A DNA stretch of 64,000 nucleotides from NCBI RefSeq assembly GCF_900091565.1, contig NZ_FMCV01000007.1, positions 62,001 to 126,000 on the forward strand, written 5' to 3'. The notes under the pieces are model-generated. The model searched no databases, was not told the DNA's origin, and worked only from the letters and a program-made list of their open reading frames with translations. Positions 1 to 8,597 of the stretch are shown in pieces. Both the position numbers and the translations under genes were made by a program. Every line of letters starts with the position of its first letter. Position 1 is the first letter of the stretch. The stretch is from Micromonospora marina. GTDB lineage: Bacteria; Actinomycetota; Actinomycetes; Mycobacteriales; Micromonosporaceae.

Positions 1-291
1 ATCCGGCGCGGACTGGGCATCACCACCCTCGAGGAGGCCTTCCGGGCGATCGCCGACGGCGGCGTCGTGTCCCCGATCGGATCCGATGCGGCATCCACCC
101 GGCAGCGAGGCGACATCGTCTTCCTGCCCATCACCGACGGACCGGTGCTGCACTACGCGCCGGTGTGGCGCAGCGGCGGGGAGACCGCCCTGATCCGCGC
201 CTTCGTCCGGGCCGCCGCGGAGGCGCGGACCAGACCGCCGTCGTCGCCCGGCAGCCACCGCACCGGCGGCGCGTCGGGCATCAGCACGTAG
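1..291 (+). CDS. LysR-family regulator, C-terminal fragment (cut by window start)
   Basis: An open frame enters from the left edge and stops at 289-291. The visible 96 residues (ITTLEEAFRAIADGGVVSPI, then FLPITDGPVLHYAPVWRSG and a helical end) look like the last part of a LysR-type effector-binding domain. The N-terminal helix-turn-helix lies outside the window. After AEARTRP the tail is low-complexity and basic. Family assignment rests on general similarity of the fold segment, so it is moderate. It reads toward, but is not coupled to, the acyl-CoA synthetase about 200 bases downstream. Confidence 0.55.
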   Translation: MRRGLGITTLEEAFRAIADGGVVSPIGSDAASTRQRGDIVFLPITDGPVLHYAPVWRSGGETALIRAFVRAAAEARTRPPSSPGSHRTGGASGIST

Positions 292-493
292 GCGAGGTCG
301 GGCCGGCGGCCGGTGGCGGCACCCCCATGCCTGCCGGAGACCAGCTGCCCGACTCCGGCGGCCTCCTTCGTCATCGGGGACGCCGGATGGTGACCCCGTC
401 TGGTCGAACCGCCTCGCCGCCGCACCTGATCACGACATGATGGCCGCATGGGCCGAAGCACCTCGCCGGCTCGTGGCAGGACGGGGGTGCCGC

Positions 494-2326
494 ATGCAGA
501 ACGTCGCGGTGGAGCCGGTGCTCGCCGGTGAGCGGGTGCCAGGGCTGGCCGAGGTGGTGTGGGACAACGCGCGGCAGGATCCCGAGGCGGTGCAGTTCGT
601 ACGCCCTGATCCGGATCCGCGGTCCTGGCCGGTCTCCCGGGGCCGCCGGGCTGGAACGGCCCTGGTGAGCTGCGTCGCCTTCCGCGACGACGTGCACGCG
701 CTCGCCCGCGGCTTCATCGCCGCCGGGGTGCAGCACGGCGACCGGGTCGCGCTGATCAGCCGTACCCGCTACGAATGGACGCTTGTCGACTACGCGCTGT
801 GGGCGATCGGGGCGGTGACGGTGCCGATCTACGACACCGCCAGCACGGACCAGATCGAGTGGATCCTCACCGACTCCGGTGCGGTCGGCTGCGTGGTGGA
901 GACCGCCGGGCACGCCGCCACCGTCACCGGCCTGCGCGAGCGAGCACCGGCGCTGCGGCGGACCTGGCAGATCGACGCCGGTGGACTGATCGACGTGGCG
1001 GCACAGGGGCGAACGGTCCCTGACTCCGACGCCGAGACCCGGCGTGGGCGGGTGAGCGGGGCGGACGTGGCCACGATCGTGTACACCAGCGGCACGACCG
1101 GACGGCCGAAGGGCTGCGTGCTGACCCACCGCAACATCTTCTGCGACGTGACCGCCGCCGTGTCGGTGCTGCCCCGGCTGCTGCACGCGGGGGCGTCCAC
1201 GGTGCTGTTCCTGCCACTGGCCCACGCCTTCGCCCGGCTGATCCAGGTCGGGGCGGTGCAGACCCGGGCCACGCTGGTGCACAGCGCCGACATCGCCGGA
1301 GTGCTCGAACAACTGCGCCGGCACCGGCCGACGTTCATCCTCGCGGTGCCGCGGGTGTTCGAGAAGATGTACCACCGGGCCCGGCAGAAGGCCGAGGACG
1401 CCCACCGGGGTTGGCTTTTCACAGCCGCCGAGCAGGTGGCCGTGCGCTACAGCTGCGCCCTCGACCGCACCGGCGGCCCAGGCATCCTGCTGCGGGCTGC
1501 CCACGCCCTGCTCGATCTGCTGGCGTACCGCAAGCTGCGTGCCGCCCTCGGCGGGCGGTGCCGGATGGCCATCGTCGGCGGCGCGCCGCTCGGCGCCCGT
1601 CTCGGGCACTTCTTCCGCGGCGCAGGCGTCACGGTTCTGGAAGGCTACGGCCTGACCGAGACCTCCCCGGCGCTGACGGCGAACCGGCCCGAAGCGCAAC
1701 GCATCGGCACCGTCGGACGGCCCCTGCCCGGCGTGCGGATCCGCGTCGCCGACGACGGGGAGATCCAGGCGCACGGTGAGGTCGTGTTCGCCGGCTACTG
1801 GAACAACGCCGACGCCACCCGCGCCACCTTCACCGACGGCGGCTGGCTGCGCACCGGCGACCTCGGCAGCCTGGACCCCGACGGCTTCGTCCGGATCACC
1901 GGCCGGAAGAAGGAGGTCATCGTGACGGCGGCCGGGAAGAACGTCGCCCCCGCCCCGATCGAGGACGCCGTGCGCGCGCATCCGCTGGTCAGCCAGTGCA
2001 TGCTCGTCGGCGACGGACGCCCCTACGTGGCCGCGCTGGTCACCATCGACCCGCCGGCCTGGCAGCGGTGGCGCGCCAGGGCGGGGCGGTCGGACGCGTC
2101 CCTCGCCGACCTGCGCGACGACCCGCGACTGCGCGCCGAGATCCAGCAGGCGATGGACCGCGCCAACCGCACCGTGTCCAAGGCCGAACAGATCAAGACC
2201 TTCCGCATCCTGCCCCGCGACCTCACCGAGGCCGACGGCGAACTCACCCCCACCCTGAAGGTCAGACGCGACGTGGTGGCTGACCGCTACGCCAGCGACA
2301 TCGACGCCCTCTACCGCGGTCACTGA
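494..2326 (+). CDS. AMP-dependent acyl-CoA synthetase (FadD-type)
   Basis: ANL-superfamily adenylating enzyme of 610 aa, expected to activate a fatty acid with ATP and transfer it to CoA in the cytoplasm. The AMP-binding P-loop (YTSGTTGRPKG) is near residue 197, the YGLTETSP motif near 384, and GWLRTGDLG followed by GRKKEVIV between about 450 and 480. A C-terminal lysine in TPTLKVRRD near residue 590 fits the catalytic lysine. Length and motif order match the long-chain AMP-forming ligases of the FadD15 kind. ATG 494 was preferred over ATG 437 because GGACGGGGG precedes it and homology-like sequence begins there. The acyltransferase gene follows closely, so the pair may modify a lipid or cell-surface molecule (inference). 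Confidence 0.9.
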   Translation: MQNVAVEPVLAGERVPGLAEVVWDNARQDPEAVQFVRPDPDPRSWPVSRGRRAGTALVSCVAFRDDVHALARGFIAAGVQHGDRVALISRTRYEWTLVDYALWAIGAVTVPIYDTASTDQIEWILTDSGAVGCVVETAGHAATVTGLRERAPALRRTWQIDAGGLIDVAAQGRTVPDSDAETRRGRVSGADVATIVYTSGTTGRPKGCVLTHRNIFCDVTAAVSVLPRLLHAGASTVLFLPLAHAFARLIQVGAVQTRATLVHSADIAGVLEQLRRHRPTFILAVPRVFEKMYHRARQKAEDAHRGWLFTAAEQVAVRYSCALDRTGGPGILLRAAHALLDLLAYRKLRAALGGRCRMAIVGGAPLGARLGHFFRGAGVTVLEGYGLTETSPALTANRPEAQRIGTVGRPLPGVRIRVADDGEIQAHGEVVFAGYWNNADATRATFTDGGWLRTGDLGSLDPDGFVRITGRKKEVIVTAAGKNVAPAPIEDAVRAHPLVSQCMLVGDGRPYVAALVTIDPPAWQRWRARAGRSDASLADLRDDPRLRAEIQQAMDRANRTVSKAEQIKTFRILPRDLTEADGELTPTLKVRRDVVADRYASDIDALYRGH

Positions 2327-2364
2327 CCGCGGCGGAGGAGTCTGATGGATCGCCGGCGCCACAG

Positions 2365-3747
2365 TTGAAACCCCTGGCCGGATTACGGCGGCTGGCCGAT
2401 CGGACGCCGCCGCGGCGCGAACGCTTCGTCGACCTGCTGCGCGCTATCGCGATCACCGCCGTGGTGCTCGGGCACTGGCTGGTCACCGTCGTCGGGTACC
2501 AGGACGGACAGCTGACCGGCCGGTCGGCGCTGCCGGACCTGCGCTGGGCGTATCCGCTCACCTGGCTCGTGCAGGTCATGCCGGTGTTCTTCCTCGTCGG
2601 GGGCTACGCCAACGCCGCCTCGCTCACCTCCGCCCGCCGCAAGGGCCGGCGCGCAGGGGACTGGCTGGTGCACCGCGCAGCCCGGCTGGTGCGCCCCACC
2701 ACCGCCCTCGTCGTCGTCCTCGCCGCCGGCGCCGGGATCGCCCGGCTGCTCGACACCGACGGGTCGCGCACCCGGCTGGTGGTGTGGTTCGCCGCGATCC
2801 CCCTGTGGTTCCTGGCGGTCTATCTCATCGTCGTCGCACTCACCCCCGTGATGTGGGTCCTGCACCGGCGGTACGGCATCGCCGTACCCGCCGTCCTGCT
2901 CGTCCTGGTCGCCGCCGGCGACCTCGCCCGCCTTCACGGCGACGAGGCCTGGGGCAACGGCAGCTTCCTGTTCGGTTGGCTGGCCATCCACCAGATCGGC
3001 TTCTTCTGGCGTGACGACCGCCTACCCACCCGCCGCCGGGTCCAGTGGGCCGTGCTGGCCGGTGGCGCGACCGTTCTGCTGCTGCTCACCGTGCCCGGCC
3101 CGTACCCGATCAGCATGATCAACGTGCCGGGTGAGCGGCTGCACAACATGTCCCCGCCCAGTCTCGCGCTGATCGCCCTGTTCACCTGCCAACTCGCCGT
3201 CGCGCTCCTGGTCCGCCGCCGGGCCGAACGGTGGCTGCGCCGCACCCGCCCGTGGATGGCGGTCATCGCCGTCAACGCCGTCGTCCTCACCGTCTTCCTG
3301 TGGCACATCACCGCCGCGATCCTGCTCACCGCCGTCCTGCACACCCTCGGCGTCCTGCCCGCCCCGGCCGCCGGAAGCGCCGCGTGGTTCGCCTGGCGGC
3401 TGCCCTGGCTGGCCATGCTCACCGCCGTCCTGGCCGCCCTCGTCGCCGTCTTCGGCGCCATCGAGACACGCGGCACCCGAACACCACGCCACCGCCCCCG
3501 CCTGCTCCCCACCCCCGCGGCCGACCTGCTGGCCCGGCCGGCACCCCGCCTGGTCCTCGCGGTCACCGGGCTCGCCGCCGTGGCCTTCGGGCTGCTCGAC
3601 AACAGCCTGCTGCCCCGCACCCGGCCCGCCCCGCTCGGGTTCCCCACCGTCGCCCTGGCCGCCTACCTCGCTGGCGCGCTCCTGCTCCGCGTGCTGCGCT
3701 CCGTGCCCGCGCCGTCGCCGGACGCTCGCCACCCCTCGGCAGGGTGA
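2365..3747 (+). CDS. Acyltransferase family 3 integral membrane protein
   Basis: A 460-aa polytopic membrane protein. It opens with RFVDLLRAIAITAVVLGHWL, the arginine-to-histidine first-helix signature of acyltransferase-3 (OafA/WecH-like) enzymes that O-acetylate or acylate surface sugars and antibiotics. About ten hydrophobic helices follow. The start appears to be TTG 2365. A good GGAGGAG at 2334-2340 instead serves ATG 2345, which opens an 8-codon frame whose TGA (2366-2368) overlaps the TTG, suggesting translational coupling. It lies 38 bases after the acyl-CoA synthetase, so co-transcription is likely. The substrate cannot be told. Confidence 0.8.
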   Translation: MKPLAGLRRLADRTPPRRERFVDLLRAIAITAVVLGHWLVTVVGYQDGQLTGRSALPDLRWAYPLTWLVQVMPVFFLVGGYANAASLTSARRKGRRAGDWLVHRAARLVRPTTALVVVLAAGAGIARLLDTDGSRTRLVVWFAAIPLWFLAVYLIVVALTPVMWVLHRRYGIAVPAVLLVLVAAGDLARLHGDEAWGNGSFLFGWLAIHQIGFFWRDDRLPTRRRVQWAVLAGGATVLLLLTVPGPYPISMINVPGERLHNMSPPSLALIALFTCQLAVALLVRRRAERWLRRTRPWMAVIAVNAVVLTVFLWHITAAILLTAVLHTLGVLPAPAAGSAAWFAWRLPWLAMLTAVLAALVAVFGAIETRGTRTPRHRPRLLPTPAADLLARPAPRLVLAVTGLAAVAFGLLDNSLLPRTRPAPLGFPTVALAAYLAGALLLRVLRSVPAPSPDARHPSAG

Positions 3748-3987
3748 CGGTGGGCGACGCCGCTCGTGGCTGTTCCAGCCACGGCTCGTCCCGCTTCGGT
3801 CCGGGTCCGCCGTCCGGACCCCTCCCCGCCCATATGGACGCCGCCTCGACGGCCCTCGGGATCGATGTCCGATCGGCATGAACCCCGCGACTTCTGTCTT
3901 CGACCGCATACCGGATCGCTGGCAGGGTCGAGTCCTGTCCCGGCCGGCACCGTCCAGTGCCCGGTCACACAGAGACGAGGAGTGACG

Positions 3988-4893
3988 ATGGCTTTTCCGA
4001 CACGCCGCCTGGTGGCCGTGGCGGCAGTGGTGTCGGTGGCCGCCTGCGGTCCCGCCGGTGCCGCCGACCAGCCGACGCGGGACGGCTCGGCTGCGGCCGC
4101 CACGTCGTCCGCACCCGACCGGGGGCAGGCGTTCCGGCTACTGGAGGAGAAGTTCGACGCGCGGCTCGGGGTCTACGCGATCGACACCGGCACCGGCCGC
4201 ACCGTCGCGTACCGGCCCGACGAGCGGTTCGCGTACGCCTCGACCTACAAGGCGCTGGCCGCCGCCGAGATCCTGGACGAGACCACCGACACCGAACTGG
4301 ACCGGGTGGTGCGCTACTCGGCGGACGATCTGGTGACCTACTCGCCGATCACGGAGCAGCACGTCGCCACGGGCATGACGCTGCGCGCCATCACGGACGC
4401 CGCCGTCCGGTACAGCGACAACACCGCCGCCAATCTGATGTTGCGTCACCTCGGCGGACCGCAGCGGTTCGAGAGGGAGCTACGCGGGATCGGCGACAAG
4501 GTCACCGATCCGGAGCGCTACGAGACCGAGCTCAACGAGGCCAGGCCGGGTGACCGGCGGGACACCAGCACCCCGCGGGCGCTGGCCGGATCCTTGCGGG
4601 CGTACACCGTGGGTGACGCCCTCGAACCCCCGGACCGCGCCACCCTCAACGACTGGCTGCGGCGGAACACCACAGGCGGCGCGCTGATCCGCGCCGGTGT
4701 TCCCGACGGCTGGGTCGTCGGGGACAAGACCGGGTCCGGCGGGTACGGAACCCGTAACGACATCGCGGTGATCTGGCCGCCGGACCGCGCGCCGATCGTC
4801 CTCGCGGTGCTGTCCAGCCGCGACGAGAAGGACGCCGACTACGACGACGCGCTCATCGCCGAGGCGACCCGGGTGGTGACGGCCGGCTGGTGA
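3988..4893 (+). CDS. Class A beta-lactamase (BlaL-like)
   Basis: Exported serine beta-lactamase of 301 aa. The active-site tetrad S-T-Y-K is near residue 85, SDN near 143, the glutamate of the omega loop in RYETELNEA near 182, and KTGSGG near 247, so all class A catalytic motifs are present. The N-terminus is a signal sequence ending in VSVAACG, which resembles a lipobox, so the enzyme may be membrane-anchored. ATG 3988 has GAGGAG six bases upstream; the longer upstream frame is not protein-like. It converges with a LysR/SxxK regulator pair 94 bases away, which makes inducible resistance to beta-lactams likely (inference). Confidence 0.93.
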   Translation: MAFPTRRLVAVAAVVSVAACGPAGAADQPTRDGSAAAATSSAPDRGQAFRLLEEKFDARLGVYAIDTGTGRTVAYRPDERFAYASTYKALAAAEILDETTDTELDRVVRYSADDLVTYSPITEQHVATGMTLRAITDAAVRYSDNTAANLMLRHLGGPQRFERELRGIGDKVTDPERYETELNEARPGDRRDTSTPRALAGSLRAYTVGDALEPPDRATLNDWLRRNTTGGALIRAGVPDGWVVGDKTGSGGYGTRNDIAVIWPPDRAPIVLAVLSSRDEKDADYDDALIAEATRVVTAGW

Positions 4894-4987
4894 CCGGGGC
4901 TCGGTAACCACTCGCCCCGCTCCCTGTGCGTCGAGGTGACCTGGACGTCGCCGGCAGGACCGGCAGAGAACTCGGCCTCGACGGCGG

Positions 4988-5908
4988 TCAACCCCACCAG
5001 GGCAGGGTGCCGGTCCGCAGGTAGTCGTGCAGGCTCCGGGCGACCTGCCCCATCGTCGCCTCGCTGCCGGGCTGGGTGGCGGCGGGCACCCGGGAGGCGG
5101 TCAGCGCGGCGACGGCGTACGACTGCCCGTCGGCATGCTCCACCACACCCACCTCGTGGCGCAGGTGCAGCAGGGTGCCGGTCTTGGACGACCAGCGGGA
5201 GGCGTCCGAGGCGAAGTCGGGGGCGAGCCGCTGCCGGTGCAGGTTGTCGCCCATCAGGGCGCGTACCCGCTCGGCGGTGCTCGACAGGATCGTCGACGGC
5301 CGCCAGAGCGCGTGCATCAGGTCGGCGAAAGCCCGGGCCGATCCGGCGTTGGCGCGGGTGACGTCGAGTTGGGCGACGGGGTGCCCCTGTCCGGGGGTCG
5401 CCGCGCCGATGGCGAGGGAATGGGCCAGGTGCACGTCGGCGGGGCCGAGACGTTCCGCCGGTGTGTCGGCGAGGACGCCGGCCCGGTGCCGGACGGCGAT
5501 GCCGTCGAGGCGTAGTCGCCGCAGTTCGGCGGCGACCGTGGCCGGCGGGACGAGGTCGAACAGAGCGTCGGCGGCGACCGAGTCACTGATGCAGGTGCTC
5601 AGGTAGAGCAGGTCGTCCACGGCGATCCGTGCCGGGTGACGGAAGCGGCTCAGCCCGGTCGGGCCGGGTGTGGCGATCCGGCCGGGCTCGACGTCGACAG
5701 GTGTCGCCGGATCGAGTTTCCCGCGCCCGACCCGTTCCAGCACGGCGACCGCCAGCGGCACCTTCACCAGCGACGCCGCCGGGTACGGGGTCTCCGTGTC
5801 GAACCCGATCTCCGCGCCGGTGTCGAGGTTGCGGACGAGGAAGGCACCGTGCAGTCCGGCCTCTTCGAGCAGGTCCTGGGCGTGGCGTACCACGGCGGCG
5901 GCGCTCAC
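4988..5908 (-). CDS. Cytoplasmic SxxK penicillin-recognising-fold protein (BlaB-like)
   Basis: A 306-aa protein of the class A beta-lactamase fold. It has SLVK at residues 46-49, SDS at 108-110 in place of SDN, and KTGT near 242. No omega-loop glutamate is evident and there is no signal peptide, so it should stay in the cytoplasm. Its GTG start overlaps the stop of the LysR gene (GTGA), showing translational coupling. In Streptomyces cacaoi, blaA (LysR activator) and blaB (a non-enzymatic SxxK protein) form such a pair and control blaL. The same arrangement here suggests a regulatory or sensing role rather than hydrolysis. An intracellular serine hydrolase remains possible. Confidence 0.82.
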   Translation of the reverse strand: MSAAAVVRHAQDLLEEAGLHGAFLVRNLDTGAEIGFDTETPYPAASLVKVPLAVAVLERVGRGKLDPATPVDVEPGRIATPGPTGLSRFRHPARIAVDDLLYLSTCISDSVAADALFDLVPPATVAAELRRLRLDGIAVRHRAGVLADTPAERLGPADVHLAHSLAIGAATPGQGHPVAQLDVTRANAGSARAFADLMHALWRPSTILSSTAERVRALMGDNLHRQRLAPDFASDASRWSSKTGTLLHLRHEVGVVEHADGQSYAVAALTASRVPAATQPGSEATMGQVARSLHDYLRTGTLPWWG

Positions 5909-6837
5909 GTCGGATCTCCGGTGGCGGGGTTGCCGGGCGGGGAGGCATCGGTCGCCCCCGAGTGGCCGTCGGAGGCGCCCAGGCATCGTGCGATGTCCGC
6001 GTACAGGATCGTCCTGAGCTGATCGAGGTCCTCGCGCACGCCGGCAACCACGTCGTAGCCTCGCTGGAGGCGTGGGCCGGCGACGGGCCGCCAGTGCAGG
6101 TCGTACTCCTCGGCCTGTTGCCGGGAGCAGAGCAGCAGGTCGGGGGAGCCGAGAGCCGCCGCCGCGGCGTCGACCACCGACGACGCGACAGTCACCTGGG
6201 CCGGTGCCAGCCCGGCCGCCTGGCCGGCACGGGTCAGTGGGTCCCGCAGGTGCGCGACGTCGTCCTCGGGCTGGATCAGGATCCGCCGGCGTGCCTGCGT
6301 GCGGGCCCGGCCGCCGCGCAACGTCTCCAGGAACACCGCCGGCGCCGGGAACGGGGTCCGGGCGGCCAGCCCGAGCGGCACCCGCCAGGCCGCCGACGCC
6401 GCCGGAACGGCCACGATTCCGCCCCCCACCTCCAGGGTCCGGCAGAGCCGGGCACGCTCCTGCGGGCCGGCCGGCCGTACCTCCAGCTGGACCTGCTGCC
6501 GCCGCGCCGCCACGACCAGGTCGGCGAGGCGGCGCGTTGGGCAGATCTCGGGTACGGCGACGCGCAGCGGACGTAACCGGGCCCGCTCGGCGTCGTCGAC
6601 CATCGCATCGGTGAGATCGACCAGGCGGCGCGCCGACGGCAGCATGTCCTGCCCGAACGACGTCAACCGGACCGCGCGGGACGACCGGTCGAACAGCCGG
6701 GCCCCGAAGTATTCCTCCAGGGCGGCGATGCGGCGACTGGCGACGGACTGCGGGATGCCCGCGGCGGCGGCGCCGGAGGTGAAGCTGCCGTGACCGCTGA
6801 CCGCGACGAAGGCCCGGCAGGCGGCGACCACATCCAC
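5905..6837 (-). CDS. LysR-family transcriptional activator (BlaA/AmpR-like)
   Basis: A 310-aa LysR-type regulator. The N-terminal winged helix-turn-helix is clear (FVAVSGHGSFTSGAAAAGIP, then SRRIAALEEYFGARLFDRSS), followed by an effector-binding domain from about residue 90. A GTG start at 6837 was used; the site upstream is weak. It is the first gene of a two-gene unit with the SxxK protein, with a 4-nt overlap. It ends with an unusual Gly/Asp/Pro-rich tail. By analogy with BlaA and AmpR it probably activates the convergent beta-lactamase gene, but no operator was identified with confidence. Confidence 0.9.
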   Translation of the reverse strand: MDVVAACRAFVAVSGHGSFTSGAAAAGIPQSVASRRIAALEEYFGARLFDRSSRAVRLTSFGQDMLPSARRLVDLTDAMVDDAERARLRPLRVAVPEICPTRRLADLVVAARRQQVQLEVRPAGPQERARLCRTLEVGGGIVAVPAASAAWRVPLGLAARTPFPAPAVFLETLRGGRARTQARRRILIQPEDDVAHLRDPLTRAGQAAGLAPAQVTVASSVVDAAAAALGSPDLLLCSRQQAEEYDLHWRPVAGPRLQRGYDVVAGVREDLDQLRTILYADIARCLGASDGHSGATDASPPGNPATGDPT

Positions 6838-6950
6838 CCACTGAACCTATACCGGGGGCGCACTGACGATCGACGCTCTCGTGAGCCGACCACCGCCGGC
6901 CGACGCCGGCGGGAGATCTCTCCTTCGGGGCCCGGCGCGGAGAGCACCGG

Positions 6951-6987
6951 GGGCCCGGCGCGGAGGGCGATCCTCCGCGCCGGGCCC
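6951..6987 (-). terminator. Strong intrinsic hairpin downstream of the cellulase
   Basis: A perfect 16-bp stem (GGGCCCGGCGCGGAGG with its complement, loop GCGAT) sits 14 bases past the cellulase stop. There is no clear U-tract, as is usual in actinomycete terminators. A second copy of the left arm (about 6928-6942) lies just beyond and could pair as an alternative. Confidence 0.75.
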
Positions 6988-7001
6988 TGGGTCCGGTTCG
7001 G

Positions 7002-8387
7002 TCAGGCGGCGCAGGTGGCTGTCGCGCCCTGGCCGGTGCCGGTGCCCTGGAAACCGAAGTTGGTCGTCTGGCCGGCCCCGACCTGCCCGTTGTAGCCCAC
7101 GTTCGTGAACCGGACGGTGCCCCTGGTGCCGCTGGCCTGGGCGTTCCAGATGCCGGTGATCGCGGCGCCGCCGGGCAGCGCGACGGTCACGGTCCAGCCG
7201 TTGATGGCCGCGGAGCCGGCGGTGACGTTCACGCTCGCGGTGAAACCGCCGTTCCACTGGTTGATCGCGACCGCCGCCGAGCAGCCGTTGCCGGTCGGCG
7301 GCGGCGTGGTCGGGGGCGCCGTGGTGGGCGGCGCGGTCGTCGGCGGCGCCGTGGTCGGCGGCGCGGTCGTCGGCGGGTTGGTCGTCGGCGGCGCGGTGGT
7401 GGGCGGGTTGGGCGCGCCGCTGGCGAGGCTGAAGGCCAGGTCCGGCTGGAACGATCCGGCCGTGTAGCGGCAGCCGTCCGCCTCACCCGGCGGCTTCACC
7501 CACAGGTACGCGTCGATGTTGGCGTCGCCGGTGTTCGTCGTCGGGAACTGCCCGATGCGCCGGTCGGTGTTGTCGTCGGCGCACCAGTCCCCCGCGGCTC
7601 CCCCGTTGCGGCTGGTGTCGATGACCTGGCGCTTGCCGGAGATGCCCATGCCGTTGAGCGCGGAGATGACCGCCCGGCCGAAGCTCGCCTCGCTGGAGGT
7701 GGGGTTGAAGTTCGACACGTTGGTGAAGAAACCGTCGGCGTACTGCACGCCGGCCGCCCGGAGCCGGTTGGCCGTGTCGTTGGCGCTGTTCCAGGTGGAG
7801 TGACCGCCGTCGAGGTAGACCTTGGCGTTCGGGTTCGCCGACTTGATGGTCTGCGTCGCCGTCGTGAGCGCCTGGTTGCGCGCGCTGAGCTCGCTGGGGC
7901 TCAGGCAGGTCTGGAGCGCGAGCGAGTCGGTCTCCAGGATGATCAGGACGGTCTGGTTGCCGAGTCCTCTGGCGAAGTTGGACACCCAGGTCTGGTACTG
8001 GTTGAGGTCCGGCGCCCCACCGGCACTGGCGCCGCCGCAGTCCCGGTTGGGGATCTCGTACACCGACAGCACCGGGATCTGCTGCGCCGCGTTGGCGGCG
8101 CCGACGAACCCGGAGACCTCGGACTGGATGGTCGACGGGTTGAAGTTGGCGTACCAGCGGGCCTGCGGCTGGCTGGCGATCTTGTCGCGGATGACGGCGG
8201 CGCGCGAGTCGCCGGGGTTGGCGGCGACCCAGCGGACGACCGCCGAACCCGGGTCGCGGTAGAGCGATCCGGACACGGTGCCGGCGGACGCGCCGCCGAC
8301 GGCGAAGCAGACGCCGGCCGCGGCGAGGCCCGCGACGGCCGCCGTGCTGATGGCCGCTGATCTGCGACGGGACGAGAGGATAGCCAC
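7002..8387 (-). CDS. Secreted GH6 cellulase with C-terminal CBM2
   Basis: A 461-aa secreted beta-1,4-glucanase. A signal peptide (after SSRRRSAA, through the AVAGLAAAGVCFAVGGASA stretch) is followed by a GH6 domain with SVYEIPNRDCGG, an acid-bearing VLIILETDSL segment and LDGGHSTWNS. Many GH6 enzymes read EPDSL at the acid loop; here proline is replaced by threonine while the aspartate stays. A PPTTA linker of about 40 residues leads to a CBM2 with conserved tryptophans (QWNGGF, NGWTV, IWNAQ) and paired cysteines. GTG 8387 has AGGAGG nine bases upstream. A CebR-like palindrome lies 41 bases upstream of the start, so induction by cello-oligosaccharides is expected. Endo- versus exo-mode cannot be decided. 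Confidence 0.93.
   Translation of the reverse strand: MAILSSRRRSAAISTAAVAGLAAAGVCFAVGGASAGTVSGSLYRDPGSAVVRWVAANPGDSRAAVIRDKIASQPQARWYANFNPSTIQSEVSGFVGAANAAQQIPVLSVYEIPNRDCGGASAGGAPDLNQYQTWVSNFARGLGNQTVLIILETDSLALQTCLSPSELSARNQALTTATQTIKSANPNAKVYLDGGHSTWNSANDTANRLRAAGVQYADGFFTNVSNFNPTSSEASFGRAVISALNGMGISGKRQVIDTSRNGGAAGDWCADDNTDRRIGQFPTTNTGDANIDAYLWVKPPGEADGCRYTAGSFQPDLAFSLASGAPNPPTTAPPTTNPPTTAPPTTAPPTTAPPTTAPPTTPPPTGNGCSAAVAINQWNGGFTASVNVTAGSAAINGWTVTVALPGGAAITGIWNAQASGTRGTVRFTNVGYNGQVGAGQTTNFGFQGTGTGQGATATCAA
7300..7420 (-). repeat. 15-bp tandem repeats encoding the Pro-Thr linker
   Basis: About eight imperfect copies of a 15-bp unit (GGCGGCGCGGTCGTC and variants on the plus strand) encode PPTTA/PPTTN repeats between the GH6 and CBM2 domains. 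Copy number is probably variable between strains, as is usual for such linkers. Confidence 0.85.
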
Positions 8388-8427
8388 GTTGTGTTTCCTC
8401 CTAATCACATAGATGTATCTAAGTTCA

Positions 8428-8441
8428 TGGGAGCGTTCCCA
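8428..8441. promoter_or_regulatory. CebR-like operator TGGGAGCGTTCCCA
   Basis: A 14-bp near-perfect palindrome lies 41 bases upstream of the cellulase start codon. It matches TGGGAGCGCTCCCA, the known box of the LacI-family repressor CebR that responds to cellobiose and cellotriose in Streptomyces, with one mismatch. It would repress the cellulase until cello-oligosaccharides appear. No cebR gene is in the window. Confidence 0.85.
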
Positions 8442-8597
8442 CGACGGTAGCGGAGGCGGGCGTCGATGCCAAGATGTGAACGGCGTCAACCGGTACACCG
8501 CGCGGCGGGCGCGCGGCCCTCCCCGTAATCTGGCGATCGCCACCGGGCGAGGGCCCGCAGGCCGACCGGCGAAGCCGGCGTGGGAGGAGGACCAGGC

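Noticed and set aside
371..2362. Long open frame antisense to the acyl-CoA synthetase
   Set aside because: Low-complexity Gly/Arg/His/Pro content and no domain; it is a shadow of a GC-rich gene.
4894..4987. Possible terminator between the two beta-lactamase-fold genes
   Set aside because: Only short, weak inverted repeats were seen; not enough to call a hairpin.
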